Source of the DNA: Sisyra terminalis
Lineage: Eukaryota; Arthropoda; Insecta; Neuroptera; Sisyridae
Direction: 5' to 3'
Length of the DNA: 64,000 bases
NCBI GenBank assembly: GCA_958496175.1
Contig: OY292280.1
Span: 5,952,001-6,016,000 of the forward strand
Shown here piece by piece: positions 51,501 through 55,379 of the stretch. The translations under genes were made by a program, and so were the position numbers. The notes beneath the pieces were generated by a model. That model did not search any database. It worked only from the letters and a program-made list of their open reading frames with translations, and was not told where the DNA came from. Every line of letters starts with the position of its first letter. Within the stretch, counting starts at the first letter, position 1.

Positions 51501-54352
51501 TAACGAACACCCTATTATATACATAAATTTATAAGAATAGACCACGTTAATTCAAATGGAAAGCAAAAACGTGATCTAGCATTTCTAAAATATAGCAATA
51601 AATGGTATTTTCATGTAAAATATTACTTTACAATATATATTGAGGTAGAACCTAGCCCCCTCTCTTCCTAAAAACATTTATTTTACAGAACTACCAAACA
51701 CTAGCGAGAATTTATAATTTATATTTATAACAATATATTTGCAATAGATGTTAGTTTTTTTCTTAATTAGTATCATATTTTAATGATGAAATATGAAATT
51801 CATTTCAATTTTAATTTCTTCATTTATGTGCAAGTTTAATAATTTCATTTCAATATTTCATTGGTGGTCGAAGGGTAGGCCACACACATTACACCTATGC
51901 ATATGTTTGCAAACCACAAAATAACTTCATCCCTTTCAATCCAAAGAGAAACTATTATAGAAGTTTAATTCTGTATTAATTCTCTCTACTCTTATAAGTC
52001 TATGATTATATATAAACAATGCTTTAATGGCGTAATAAATCACCTTAAATTTCGGAGATTCTATTTTAGTCTACCTACGTTGATTATGCACTTAGTGACG
52101 ACATAGTACGCATTTCTATTGAGTTTGTTAAAATGACAAGTTAAAAAGAGATAGGATTTCCGGATCAAAAACAGTTAAACTTAAGTCCTCTATACTACAT
52201 CTCCATGGCTTAGATTTGATTAAGAAGACATTATATGTATAAATGATTTTTAATAGATTACAAGTTTAATGTGGTGTGTTATAAATATTGGTAAAAAATT
52301 AATAGTGTTTTTTGTTAGGGGATGAAATACATACGGAATAGTTATCGGCGTAAATTCCAAGTGTTGCTCGTGAAATAAATTGGAGTATATCTCGATAGGC
52401 TACATAACCGTAACTACAATGTGGATGATACGATGAACCAACAATTAAAAAGGATACTATTGTACTATCAAAATGTAATTGTTGTAGTAAAGACTCTAAT
52501 ATATTTATATCAGGAATACAAACAACCCCGTCCGTTATTACAACTATATCTGAAAACAAATTGCTCATTAATGCATGTGTTTATGTTGGTTTCTTTGTGT
52601 TTCTCATATATCAAATATTATACGTCAGTTGAATGAAATATGAGAAAGACAAAGAAGTCAACAGAAATAGATTAGTATTGATCTTACGGCCTAAACTAAA
52701 ATCGGGTAGTAATGTCAATGCCAACATTGAATATCGTAACATATTTATAAAACTAGCATCTGGTGACACCATTGGAATATTTGGCGGTTGCGTTGCACCA
52801 TTTTCCTCTTCGAACAAGGTTCCCACCAAACGTTCGTCATCCAATTGCTGAGCTTCGATTTGTTCATGGGCCAACGATGTAACTTCGGATATTTTCGCCT
52901 CTAAAGCTCGCAATTGTTTTTCAATAATAACAATCAGTGCTTTAACGTTACACTGAGTTAAACGGATACCCTTAACTAACACCTGTTGAGCCGGTGTGGT
53001 GAAAAATGGAGTATGAGCAATAACAGTTAAATAAATTACTGGATCAATTACAATAGAACTACCCGGAATCGTATACTAAAATAAATAAATTGAATTTTAG
53101 CAAGAAATGAACTATTGACTGAAGTTGTTCGGATGAAAAAATTCACGCGATAAAGGTTTCCTAGATGAACAAAGAAAATGAGCAATAGCCCAATCCAATT
53201 TTAAGCCACTCCTATCGCGCAGACGCTTTTCATTCGAACAAAATACCACTTAGTAAATATGATAAATACCGATTTTGTTATTTGTCGTAAACATCGATTA
53301 AATGACCGAATCATTTGATCGATCATTAGTTCGCCACGTTGAATATCGACTATAGCTTGCGATGGACTCATGTCCAGGCAAATGGCCATTTTATGTTGCA
53401 AGCCTAAAAAATAAGCCTTGGTTCGGGTGGTAATTTTATATCGGAATTGGTAATTGATTTCAGGTTTCCAAAAAACTGGTTTTGTATTCACTGGCATAAC
53501 GGATACTATCTCAATATCTTCATTACTTTCATTCTAAAATAAAAAGAAATAAATACATTTGGTGTCTACATAAAATTTGCAACAGTTAAACATGCGGTCG
53601 ATAAACACTACAACAAATATTCGAATTACATATAGGAATTGTATATCATAGTCAGGTTCTCTCGAACCCAGCGAATTAAAAATGTCTCTGCAACTTAAAA
53701 TAGCTTAGTGTTGGAAATGGTGGGGAGAACAATATTTGGTGATGAATCATATTTTATTAACCTACCCATTTCCAGTTGTCATTTGGTTTTGGAACAGTTA
53801 CAGTGTGGCCAATGTGATTCAAAAGCCATAGTAGTCGAGAGGCTCTTGAAACTGGCACATCTTTTTTTAACACCAAATACACAGATTTGGCTTCCAATAC
53901 TTCAAATTCTTTTTCTGAAAAATTATAAAATTATAACTTCTTTCCATAGAACTAAAAGGCTCATGTTCCATTCAAGTCGGTCAATATCTGGCAACGTTGC
54001 GTTTTCTACGTTTTTTGTTATATTTTATGCGCGATTTTTTTGTTAATTCAATTGTAATATCGTATAATTTTCTATTTTGAGACTAAATTTTCATTACAGA
54101 CCGATTTATTCACGAATTAAATAATAAACAAAGTAGAAAAAGCAACGTTGCCAGATATTGACCGAACTAATAGAGGCATGTGCCGAAGTAAATTATAGAA
54201 GTAAAAATAATGGTAACAAGTAGAACATTATTAGGCAATTCATATCACTTTTATTTGAATTATATTTTATTTTTAATTTTACAAATTATTTATTTTAATA
54301 ACACCAAAAACTTACCCGATTCAGTGGAAGCTGTAAGAACTGTGGACTCCAT
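6376..54352 (-). CDS. SZT2: SZT2, KICSTOR complex subunit, complete 35-exon coding region
   Basis: SZT2 is the large scaffold of KICSTOR, which holds GATOR1 on the lysosome and makes TORC1 sensitive to amino acids. I joined 35 minus-strand coding exons; all intron phases agree and the total is 10,104 nt (3,367 aa plus stop), near the length of vertebrate SZT2. Exons in order: 54316-54352, 53766-53914, 53270-53533, 52688-53075, 52335-52549, 49104-49225, 47382-47505, 47185-47320, 46843-47104, 46622-46787, 46080-46298, 45008-45456, 44739-44951, 44035-44197, 28233-28468, 27756-28039, 25450-25920, 25215-25393, 23446-23655, 22393-22826, 21721-21796, 20003-20188, 19749-19943, 19624-19684, 19191-19562, 18183-18910, 15871-17076, 15322-15486, 14965-15261, 14474-14727, 14184-14417, 13934-14123, 12720-12942, 8563-9629, 6376-6504. 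Identity rests on recalled family blocks along the whole length (VVITDG, TEVWVEPQYG, NVFYLRL, YNWSKDRLE, CQKLGLFHH-like). Least certain borders: exon 6 (weak similarity), exon 23 start and end, and the exon 29 donor (GTTTTT). Confidence 0.93.
7028..7075 (-). ncRNA. Degenerate hammerhead-like core (family D)
   Basis: On the minus strand: CTGATAA, a hairpin closed by GTC/GAC, then GAAACGTCG. The catalytic G of CTGANGA is A here, so it should be inactive. Single copy. Confidence 0.35.
7155..8136. mobile_element. TA-flanked fold-back element (family E), left arm truncated
   Basis: The right end reads GGCTCAGTC then TA; the left arm is cut short and interrupted by the MITE at 7178-7389. Inner arms (7400-7650 and 7680-7930) are inverted copies with CTACAAAAAAGGTC motifs. 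The same element is complete at 32078-33044. Confidence 0.8.
7178..7389. mobile_element. hAT-like MITE, family F, with perfect 8-bp target duplication
   Basis: GGCTCATGTGTACTTTAG ... ending CTTGAGCC, with AAATTCCC directly on both sides. It has inserted into a TA-flanked fold-back element (7155-8136), whose own AAATTCCC is the duplicated target. Confidence 0.92.
8212..8297 (-). pseudogene. Partial duplicate of the SZT2 exon 34 3' end
   Basis: This ~85-bp stretch is about 80% identical by eye to 8534-8617, which covers the end of exon 34 and its donor. In the matching frame it stays open (RYSGTFTMISMRFKNDQV against RYSGAFMMLSMNFKNEQA) and keeps a GT (GTAAAT) at the donor position. Whether it is a relic or an alternative exon is unknown. 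Confidence 0.6.
8563..9629 (-). CDS. SZT2: SZT2 exon 34
   Basis: A 1,067-nt exon. It starts ERISIGDLITPPKQLYNYLL, includes NGSTLFLKYYIMLTSRRD, a Cys pair in ETCKSI, WNKLVSKNEMNQLSFHEF, and FSWYQQLAKILLVKYV, and ends VLLHPRYSGAFMML, FKNEQA at the consensus donor GTAAGT. Reading through the donor gives a short tail and stop at 8500, a possible intron-retention end, but the conserved C-terminal exon 35 lies further on. A partial copy of the last ~85 bp of this exon sits at 8212-8297. Confidence 0.95.
9868..12592. repeat. Large nested palindrome in the intron between SZT2 exons 33 and 34
   Basis: The left arm (about 9868-10019 plus 10795-11455) is the reverse complement of the right arm (about 11800-12592), each near 800 bp. 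The left arm is interrupted by a 775-bp element at 10020-10794. Mirror frames at 10872-11054 (minus) and 12198-12380 (plus) are repeat shadows. A third piece of the arm is at 9785-9850 and another at 12990-13150. Confidence 0.88.
10020..10794. mobile_element. Fold-back transposon inserted in the palindrome's left arm, 8-bp target duplication
   Basis: TAGCGTGATTTTTTTTTT begins the left end and AAAATCACCCTA closes the right end; GTGTTTAC flanks both sides. Arms 10029-10350 and 10491-10770 are inverted copies, including the exact CACACCGGTGAGGTAGTACG-type block and a CTCTACAAAAGTGCCC motif. The undisturbed target is visible in the right arm of the host palindrome near 12450. Confidence 0.9.
12720..12942 (-). 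CDS. SZT2: SZT2 exon 33
   Basis: A 223-nt exon starting FILSFLDECDRIKVQMHLHS and continuing FAYDFHLRSVHSYI and APNYARNLVYAG. It matches the family's FLDVCHRFRDFIHVYSFFYDYHLR and APNFAR segments. It ends in phase 1 at GTAAGA. Large palindromes lie just beyond it at lower coordinates. Confidence 0.94.
12990..13150. repeat. Solo arm fragment of the 9.9-12.6 kb palindrome
   Basis: Sequence around CAACACTTCGAAAAAAATAA and ACCGAGGTATATTATGAG matches one arm of the neighbouring palindrome (11880-11960). It lies between exons 33 and 32. Confidence 0.75.
13537..13761. mobile_element. hAT-like MITE, family F, with perfect 8-bp target duplication
   Basis: GGCTCAAGTGTACTTTAG ... ACTTAAGCC with GTTGTTTT on both sides. 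It lies in the intron between exons 32 and 33, about 170 bp from exon 32. Confidence 0.92.
13934..14727 (-). CDS. SZT2: SZT2 exons 30-32
   Basis: Exon 30 (14474-14727) is helical (LKDLQYLYHINN, WQSRGATTQILAEAQK). Exon 31 (14184-14417) encodes NITWHRALCTRFFDQYKQYL, the WH--FC--F--EY block. Exon 32 (13934-14123) encodes SCYLQKSMLGGILIFQLFF and FFVGKLNALECQR. Introns are short (56 bp and 60 bp). Exon 32 ends at GTAAAT in phase 0; the open frame beyond it runs into the MITE at 13537-13761 and is not coding. Confidence 0.92.
14965..15486 (-). CDS. SZT2: SZT2 exons 28-29
   Basis: Exon 28 (15322-15486) encodes VMFTYNWSKDRLEKL and IAQKLGLFHN, matching the TLFTYNWS and CQKLGLFHH blocks. Exon 29 (14965-15261) encodes PEFVARFPSIGSANQAAAI and IRQTISNTCPNPG. 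The exon 29 donor is the weak point: the only phase-0 choice is GTTTTT at its end, paired with the CTATAG acceptor of exon 30. A phase-1 alternative (GTTTGT) would need a poor acceptor inside exon 30. Confidence 0.88.
15505..15635. repeat. Dispersed repeat, copy 1
   Basis: The stretch with GGTAGGCCACCCACATTACA and CACAAAATAACTTCATCCCC is repeated, diverged, at 51835-51985. Its origin is unknown. It lies in the intron between exons 27 and 28. Confidence 0.7.
15871..17076 (-). CDS. SZT2: SZT2 exon 27 (largest exon)
   Basis: A 1,206-nt exon of exactly 402 codons, phase 0 at both ends. It begins LSILNHTVPYMDALHHYL followed by QNLLQFLCIPKYTD (family NLLIFLHPPKYT). It then runs through an Asn/Ser-rich linker to SPFIEFRIWHKGRIN, LKSAVNHANWDLILEK and QQFTRHVLVVGRNF, ending RQRFLLISILSSE at GTAATC. 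A 62-codon plus-strand frame inside is a shadow. Confidence 0.95.
17296..18050. repeat. ~172-bp tandem repeat filling the intron between SZT2 exons 26 and 27
   Basis: ACAATAAAA followed by GGACTTCTCTGG recurs at about 17301, 17472, 17650 and 17820, with a partial fifth unit near 17990. Each unit has AGAAAACTCCAG, GGGATTCGATCGA and TCTGGA-TTTTCTTAAGATAA. Units are moderately diverged. Confidence 0.85.
18183..18910 (-). CDS. SZT2: SZT2 exon 26
   Basis: A 728-nt exon. It starts GPQTIPETPEKIRGQEAYLE, continues FACSVVWETHFILHPRL and NMFVYRDNLLNVFYLRLDE, then VHGVTGAGRDVTTDLVQVL and LTPDDVHFIQKP. These are hallmark SZT2 blocks. The 5' border is phase 1 at CATTTTAG; frames upstream of it are intronic. 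The donor is a weaker GTTTGA. The next intron is filled by a ~172-bp tandem repeat. Confidence 0.95.
19191..20188 (-). CDS. SZT2: SZT2 exons 22-25
   Basis: Exon 22 (20003-20188) has WQLEDEISTALLDVEPVT and LNFVYGPSESMGRFLQ. Exon 23 (19749-19943) has KEGDFYYLAKD and SANWVPSKTA. I start exon 23 at an AAG acceptor 59 bp after the exon 22 donor; another AG 35 bp away also keeps frame but would give an improbably short intron. Its 3' border could be GTATAA or GTAAAA, both phase 0. Exon 24 (19624-19684) is 61 nt. Exon 25 (19191-19562) encodes FWLIMKVNEDAVTVYFHC, RFLELQKRQV and LLLQSLHDTRTCD, very well conserved. Confidence 0.88.
20323..21520. repeat. Compound palindrome with hammerhead-like cores (family B)
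   Basis: Arms 20323-20745 and 20750-21155 mirror each other. A third, shortened copy follows (21240-21395), then a separate right-end piece (21395-21520). GGGCGATATCGCCC, itself a palindrome, marks the junctions. CTGATGA-GGTC-loop-GACC-GAAA is intact at 20767-20794 (plus), antisense at 20687-20714, and intact with GAAACGTCGC at 21430-21457; a broken half without GAAA is at 21221. Confidence 0.85.
21430..21457 (+). ncRNA. Hammerhead ribozyme-like core, family B best copy
   Basis: CTGATGA (21430-21436), stem GGTC/GACC with an 8-nt A-rich loop, GAAA (21454-21457). A TAGTCC about 40 nt downstream could be the cleavage triplet. This is a core match only; no stem I/III fold was proved. Confidence 0.5.
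21721..21796 (-). CDS. SZT2: SZT2 exon 21
   Basis: A short 76-nt exon (acceptor TTTGTAG, donor GTACGT) encoding SSENMEILSHLLPYQYR and AVTTLKEK. It aligns with the L-SHLPKHQH-A--RL-DEI helix of the family and joins directly to exon 22 (VKWQLEDEIS). It sits 200 bp from a large palindromic insertion. Confidence 0.9.
22020..22110 (-). repeat. Family A hammerhead-like repeat fragment
   Basis: On the minus strand: CTGAGGAAGATTGC, TTG, GCAATCGAAATACGTATC. It lies in the intron between exons 20 and 21. Confidence 0.7.
22393..22826 (-). CDS. SZT2: SZT2 exon 20
   Basis: A 434-nt exon with an acidic and serine-rich start (IDGSDSDNWEGDSSSSAD) and then the conserved CLFDEIAPLFLHFKCTV and IQLLPTCLLEICD blocks. 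These match the PLFLHLTCSV and LPTCL segments of SZT2. It ends in phase 2 at GTAAAA just before an in-frame stop. Confidence 0.92.
22925..23312. repeat. Fold-back family A element between SZT2 exons 19 and 20
   Basis: Left arm 22929-23023 (ATACACGTATTTCGATTGCC ...) and right arm 23213-23310 are reverse complements. The core lacks CTGANGA but keeps the TTGCTTGGCAATCGAAA hairpin. Confidence 0.75.
23446..23655 (-). CDS. SZT2: SZT2 exon 19
   Basis: A 70-codon, phase 0-0 exon beginning TICGHTISKSGDF and ending SPVPDVVKT at GTATGA. The TICGH start continues the IDIS-KYIK helix of exon 18 as in the family. The intron that follows starts with the inverted end of a TTCGGTCGG-type hAT remnant and contains a fold-back hammerhead-like repeat. 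Confidence 0.9.
23725..24190. mobile_element. hAT-like MITE with nested second element
   Basis: CAGGGGAGGCCAACCCGTGG on the left is mirrored by GGTTGGCCACCCGTGGTCTA on the right. Inside, 23760-23880 is a separate short palindrome (GATACATCGATTTTTTCGA). No transposase is present. Confidence 0.65.
24914..25136. mobile_element. hAT-like MITE, family F
   Basis: GGCTCAAGTGTACTTTAG to CACTTGAGCC, full length. The 8-bp flanks do not match well here. It lies 79 bp beyond the end of exon 18. Confidence 0.88.
25215..25920 (-). CDS. SZT2: SZT2 exons 17-18
   Basis: Exon 17 (25450-25920) encodes WRCFVKGISLTHVVLTFIP, then an acidic, asparagine-rich linker ending MDDVSEKNDD. A 56-bp intron (donor GTAGGC) leads to exon 18 (25215-25393) with ACVQRHCRALVSMHSTCF, QEYQIDTTDVESAVALC and IRIDISKYIK. 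Reading exon 17 through the intron reaches a stop at once, so splicing is needed. Exon 18 ends in phase 0 at GTAATA. Confidence 0.91.
26221..27475 (+). mobile_element. 5'-truncated non-LTR retrotransposon (LINE) fragment with RNase H
   Basis: The fragment starts inside the reverse transcriptase C terminus (QRQACLGITGTM, TSTAALEVILNLPPL). It then has an RNase H domain with its acidic residues in FTDGSK, FQAEVYAI and FSDSQAAI and the final WVPGHSDIRGNEE block. A C-terminal CRKC-x7-H-x4-C knuckle and a GC-rich 3' tail follow. The frame shifts once just after GNEE near 26930: the first frame ends at 26997 and the second, carrying DVFAKADSRMSF, ends at 27410. It lies on the plus strand, antisense to SZT2, in the intron between exons 16 and 17. 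The architecture is Jockey/Loa-like; it is a dead, truncated copy. Confidence 0.85.
26883..27410 (+). pseudogene. Frameshifted 3' half of the LINE pol ORF
   Basis: This frame carries the last RNase H residues and the C-terminal Cys/His knuckle of the LINE described at 26221-27475. It has no start of its own and continues the upstream frame after a one-position shift caused by a short deletion after GNEE. Confidence 0.75.
27756..28468 (-). CDS. SZT2: SZT2 exons 15-16
   Basis: Exon 15 (28233-28468) starts IGEVDSQCISSLLTLEHL and continues through a less conserved region to NPESTQT. Exon 16 (27756-28039) has ELVFPLIEERIHQMPLAF and LLNILPKCRQVELLFSTF, matching the family's FPFDLMALLPRCQQAELL block. 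Exon 16 uses an acceptor at TTTCAG inside a longer open frame; its upstream extension would include a stop in the spliced frame. Phases 2 then 1. Confidence 0.92.
28857..29074. mobile_element. MITE, family G
   Basis: GGCTCATATTCCTTTTGG ... AAAAGGATATGAGCC; flanks AAATTGAT and AAATTGGT agree at seven of eight bases. Confidence 0.75.
29100..30323. mobile_element. TA-flanked fold-back element, ~1.2 kb
   Basis: Ends GACTGATTCAG and CTGAATCAGTC... mirror each other and are bounded by TA on both sides. Two ~500-bp inverted arms carry CTACAAAAAAGGTCTCT and TTAATATTAATATTAAG motifs. The TA target suggests Tc1/mariner-type mobilisation. No ORF. Confidence 0.82.
30520..30940. repeat. Intronic duplication, copy 1
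   Basis: Matches 33060-33490 through GATTGAAACTG, ATTGTGTATTA-TATGG, GATGGTGA, TTCATCGTTGAT-AATTCAGTTG and GTTAGCGATCGA-TCGAT. A smaller repeat inside the same area links 30368-30470 with 31027-31128. Confidence 0.7.
31127..31999. mobile_element. Non-autonomous hAT-like element with nested MITE
   Basis: Left end ACTGTCCGACCGAACTTTCGG, right end TTTTCGCTCGGACACT, with CTATCAT present just outside both ends. GGTTTCGGCTG repeats fill the subterminal zones. Family F MITE 31436-31660 is inserted within. Confidence 0.7.
31436..31660. mobile_element. hAT-like MITE, family F, with perfect 8-bp target duplication
   Basis: GGCTCAAGAGTACTTTAG ... ACATGAACC flanked by GTTTTTTT on both sides. Confidence 0.88.
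32078..33044. mobile_element. TA-flanked fold-back element (family E), complete
   Basis: GACTGGGCCAAAAAAATAG at the left and GGCCCAGTC at the right, each bounded by TA. Inside, two inverted arms with repeated CTACAAAAAAGGTCTC motifs and a central pair around AAAACGTTA. 967 bp, no coding frame. Confidence 0.88.
33060..33490. repeat. Intronic duplication, copy 2
   Basis: Second copy of 30520-30940, in the same orientation. The two copies bracket the hAT-like and family E elements, so the duplication may predate those insertions. Confidence 0.7.
33500..35170. other. Unassigned, less AT-rich stretch inside the 15.6-kb SZT2 intron
   Basis: No inverted repeat or known repeat family of the window is visible here, and base composition between 34100 and 35050 is more balanced than elsewhere. 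A 70-codon ATG frame on the plus strand (34226-34438; KLEELDLVVGNYNDTRPTL, TARRYTLDSLSPTDSRLQ) and a 71-codon frame (34670-34885) are open but not recognised. Confidence 0.3.
35884..36824. mobile_element. TA-flanked fold-back element (family E), right end truncated
   Basis: TA then GACTGGGCCAAAAAAATCG at the left. The body matches 32078-33044, with a slightly longer perfect hairpin around the AAACGTTAAG motifs. The right end stops at CTTTTCTCAAAAAAATATC without the GGCCCAGTC terminus. Confidence 0.85.
36825..39104. other. Intronic stretch with repeat fragments
   Basis: Mostly unrecognised AT-rich DNA. One half of a TA-flanked element is at about 38250-38520 (AGAGACCTTTTTTGTAGAGC and CAGTCAGTC then TA). 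An isolated CCTTTTTTGTAGAGCCTC lies at 37675. Start-side pieces of family A lie at 38550-38600. No gene seen. Confidence 0.5.
39105..39240 (+). repeat. Family A hammerhead-like repeat
   Basis: GGAAGATTGCGTAGCAATCG and AAATACGTATC with ACGTC downstream. The core reads CTAAGGA instead of CTGAGGA, so it is likely inactive. Confidence 0.65.
39629..40192. mobile_element. Pogo/Tigger-like MITE with nested family A repeats
   Basis: AGTAAACTCTCGATTATCCG at the left and the matching GAGTTTACTG at the right, with TA at both ends, as in pogo/Tigger derivatives. Three family A cores (one antisense near 39820, two sense near 39880 and 39945) are inserted inside. Confidence 0.75.
41037..42080. mobile_element. 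Fold-back element with CACCGGCACACAAAA ends
   Basis: The first ~310 bp and the last ~325 bp are reverse complements (for example ACCCCCTGAACACGAATCC against its mirror near 42000). The inner part also has weaker internal symmetry. 1,044 bp, no coding frame; a target duplication is not clear. Confidence 0.82.
42345..43010. repeat. Fold-back element carrying hammerhead-like cores (family C)
   Basis: Left arm 42345-42470 mirrors right arm 42876-43010. The right arm has CTGAGGA (42898-42904), a GGCTC/GGGCC hairpin with an AATAACC loop, and GAAACATCGCGC from 42923; the left arm has the antisense form (42419-42447). CTAGTCC follows about 45 nt downstream. Family F MITE 42539-42764 is inserted in the loop. 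Confidence 0.8.
42539..42764. mobile_element. hAT-like MITE, family F, with perfect 8-bp target duplication
   Basis: GGCTCAAGTGTACTTTAA ... CACTTGAGCC with GATTATTT on both sides. Confidence 0.92.
43340..43445 (+). repeat. Family A repeat fragment
   Basis: TTGGCAATCGAAATACGTAT, GGGTAATACGTC and GAACTTTTGTTCAAAT are family A's 3' half. The CTGANGA side is missing. Confidence 0.65.
44035..44951 (-). CDS. SZT2: SZT2 exons 13-14
   Basis: Exon 13 (44739-44951) encodes LKEGFSFAHCSSGIINMV and CIIQYVIFPPHNA. Exon 14 (44035-44197) has an acidic start (NDSDEEP) and LQIVTEVWVEPQYG, one of the best conserved SZT2 strings, ending RIADV at GTAAGT. The intron between them (44198-44738) holds a hAT-like MITE and a hammerhead-like repeat. 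The intron after exon 14 is 15.6 kb, the largest in the gene. Confidence 0.94.
44274..44430. mobile_element. Short hAT-like MITE between SZT2 exons 13 and 14
   Basis: CACTGGTTCTTAACCTGGG at the left and GATTAAGAACCACTGG at the right are inverted; CACTGGTTCT-AACC ends are typical of hAT MITEs. It interrupts a family A repeat whose pieces lie on both sides (44245-44273, 44435-44700). Confidence 0.7.
44435..44700 (+). repeat. Family A repeat, 3' part
   Basis: CACTAAGAAAGGTTGCTTGG, CAATCGAAATACGTATC, CATTTGTTCAAATTTATG. Separated from its 5' end by the MITE at 44274-44430. Confidence 0.65.
45008..45456 (-). CDS. SZT2: SZT2 exon 12
   Basis: This 449-nt exon encodes LNKPLEKILIRYERMPSD, then a Ser/Thr/Pro-rich linker, then LSRYLHHRRWVWTV and ARILNTLTK. 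The paired blocks PLEK-LIRYE and LSRYL-HHRRW-W are diagnostic of SZT2. The low-complexity linker between them is expected to be disordered. Donor GTATTA, phase 2. Confidence 0.94.
45730..46005. mobile_element. Pogo/Tigger-like MITE remnant
   Basis: The right end GTAATCGAGAGTTTACTGTA matches the left end of 39629-40192 in reverse, as does GTTTTAACATGCTAATGG inside. It lies between exons 11 and 12. A 63-codon plus-strand frame here belongs to the repeat. Confidence 0.65.
46080..46787 (-). CDS. SZT2: SZT2 exons 10-11
   Basis: Exon 10 (46622-46787) encodes FGAFWQPI, WRKWFHIHRISIVLHHD and ends GRYT at the donor GTATGC. Exon 11 (46080-46298) starts MVQSRQAVAAL and continues WASFVLVDNHTYVQF and LGFISGTPGQIRNE. 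A later GTAACT donor in exon 10 breaks the frame, whereas GTATGC restores exact length agreement with the family across the junction. The 323-bp intron between them has a plus-strand open frame of unknown meaning. Confidence 0.92.
46843..47505 (-). CDS. SZT2: SZT2 exons 7-9
   Basis: Exon 7 (47382-47505) encodes NRLF... and RRLREGYTLD. A 61-bp intron follows, then exon 8 (47185-47320) with RLEICLSLPWKTHTYLLY and QWPLN. Exon 9 (46843-47104) begins PYESLHDTTCPLKR and contains ERFWANLSQL and FNSFSG. The blocks align in order with the vertebrate LREGYS, LLWKHNMRIEY, YDILHD and RRFWNTLQS segments. Exon 9 ends in phase 2 at GTAGTA and the next intron is 55 bp. A long plus-strand open frame over exons 7-8 is a shadow. 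Confidence 0.9.
47855..48110 (-). repeat. Family A hammerhead-like repeat
   Basis: Minus strand: CACTGAAGAAGATTGC, TTG, ACAATCGAAATACGTATC, then GTC. The ACAATATAC end and GAACGAAAGTTC hairpin are also present. Confidence 0.7.
48100..48910. repeat. Tandem duplication (~400 bp x 2) containing family A cores
   Basis: Units 48100-48520 and 48527-48910 repeat GTACATAGTTCAATCCTAG through CGATATCTATCC. Each carries one plus-strand CTGAGGAAGATT-CTTGACAATCGAAA core (48276 and 48701 areas). The second unit has a ~30-bp deletion. Confidence 0.85.
49104..49225 (-). CDS. SZT2: SZT2 exon 6 (divergent)
   Basis: This 122-nt exon was inferred because exon 5 ends in phase 0 and exon 7 needs a phase-2 partner. 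It is flanked by a good acceptor (TTTTTATAG) and a consensus donor (GTAAGT), is open only in the right frame, and is the right length (3n+2). The peptide (LLLFWPLNSR region) resembles the vertebrate segment only loosely, so this is the least conserved part of the model. It lies alone, about 1.6 kb from exon 7 and 3.1 kb from exon 5. Confidence 0.7.
49226..50480. other. Intron between SZT2 exons 5 and 6, purine-rich part
   Basis: Between about 49330 and 50300 the plus strand is unusually purine-rich (GGAATTGAGAAACTTTAACA, GATGGAACAGTTATAAAAGA and similar), with short imprecise repeats of GATGGCAG/GATGGCGGAG. It resembles an eroded retroelement but no protein could be read. Confidence 0.35.
50483..51514. 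mobile_element. Fold-back element with GGTGTYCGTTATTTCCC ends
   Basis: Arms of about 330 bp (50483-50815 and 51180-51514) are inverted copies. They include CGCTCTACAAAAAAGGTCTC and AAGCCGTGCCGGAATCATG-type blocks. ~1.03 kb, no coding frame. Confidence 0.82.
51835..51985. repeat. Dispersed repeat, copy 2
   Basis: Diverged partner of 15505-15635 (GGTAGGCCACACACATTACA, CCACAAAATAACTTCATCCC). It lies in the intron between exons 5 and 6. Confidence 0.7.
52335..54352 (-). CDS. SZT2: SZT2 exons 1-5, N-terminal region
   Basis: Exon 1 (54316-54352) has the ATG and ends in phase 1 at GTAAGT. Exon 2 (53766-53914) encodes SVYLVLKKDVPVSRASRL, the start-proximal block of SZT2. Exon 3 (53270-53533) has the MAICLDMSPSQAIVD block. 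Exon 4 (52688-53075) includes AQQVLVKGIRLTQ and a helical, glutamate-rich stretch. Exon 5 (52335-52549) carries IVVITDGVVCIPD followed by GSSYHPHCSYGYV, a von Willebrand A-like strand and loop. Splice sites are GTAAGT, GTAGGT, GTATTT, GTAAGA and GTATGT, and the phases chain without conflict. A short intron-retention extension of exon 5 stays open for a few codons but is not needed. Confidence 0.92.
53959..54186. mobile_element. MITE, family G, between SZT2 exons 1 and 2
   Basis: GGCTCATGTTCCATTCAAG with GGTCAATATCTGGCAACG and its mirror CGTTGCCAGATATTGACC. The target duplication is not visible. Confidence 0.7.
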
Positions 54353-55379
54353 TTTGTGAATGATTTACTAATTACATTTTAACTATATCGATTTGAAGCT
54401 TTATTTTGTATATCTGAAAAAAAAAGGATTATTTAAATCGGATAACTACAATAAAACGAATTTTTTATAAGGAGAAGCGGTACAATATTTACAAAGAGCA
54501 TTGCCATCTGGTGATTTTCATATGAACTTAATATAAAAAAAAGAACCACATCGTTTTTCTCTGCTTAACCCTTGTTACTCATGTTATGTTTAACGTTAAG
54601 TCGTACAATAGTTACTTCCCTGGTACCCACAAACTATTTAAATCGTAAAAATTATTAATATAATAGATGAACTAAATCAATAAAAAAAGTCAAGATTCGA
54701 TAACAATATATGCATGTTTTTTTTTTTACAAACTACCATAAAGTAGGCCAAAAAAATTTCAAAAATTATACAGTAATATAAGTATTGTCGTTATAAGTAA
54801 CAAATATTAATTATGTGTAAATGGAGTAGCAAGAAATGAAAAACAAATATGAGAAAGATGGAACCAGGGGAATTACATTTTAATTTACTTATATTCATTA
54901 ATCTAGGTCAGGGATGGTGAATCTTTTTTACGGCGTGGGTCAAATCTTGTTCATTTTTAGTACAACCTCGCGGGTCTATAATGTCTATTTGGCGCCCAAT
55001 AGCGTCTCACAAGATGAAACATAGAGGGAGCGATACAAATGCTATGACTTAACAAACAAATGGTTGCCTAGCCATCAGGGGGTCAGTTAAAACCTTGTGT
55101 AGGTCAGTGTCTGACCCACGGATCATAGGGTATCATTATCATTTAAAAGGATCATCAACGTTGCATTTCCTACTTAGCTTTTTATTCTATTCGCGATTTT
55201 TTTGTTAATTCAACACCAATATGGTATACTCTTTCTCTTTTGAGAAAAAACTATTTACAGTTTTTTAAGTATCAACCTATCTGTTCTCCTCATGGTATGC
55301 TATACGACGTCATTATTCACGACTTTCTATTTTTATGTAATTTTTGTCTCCGATTGTATCTCCATAACATCCTTAACTA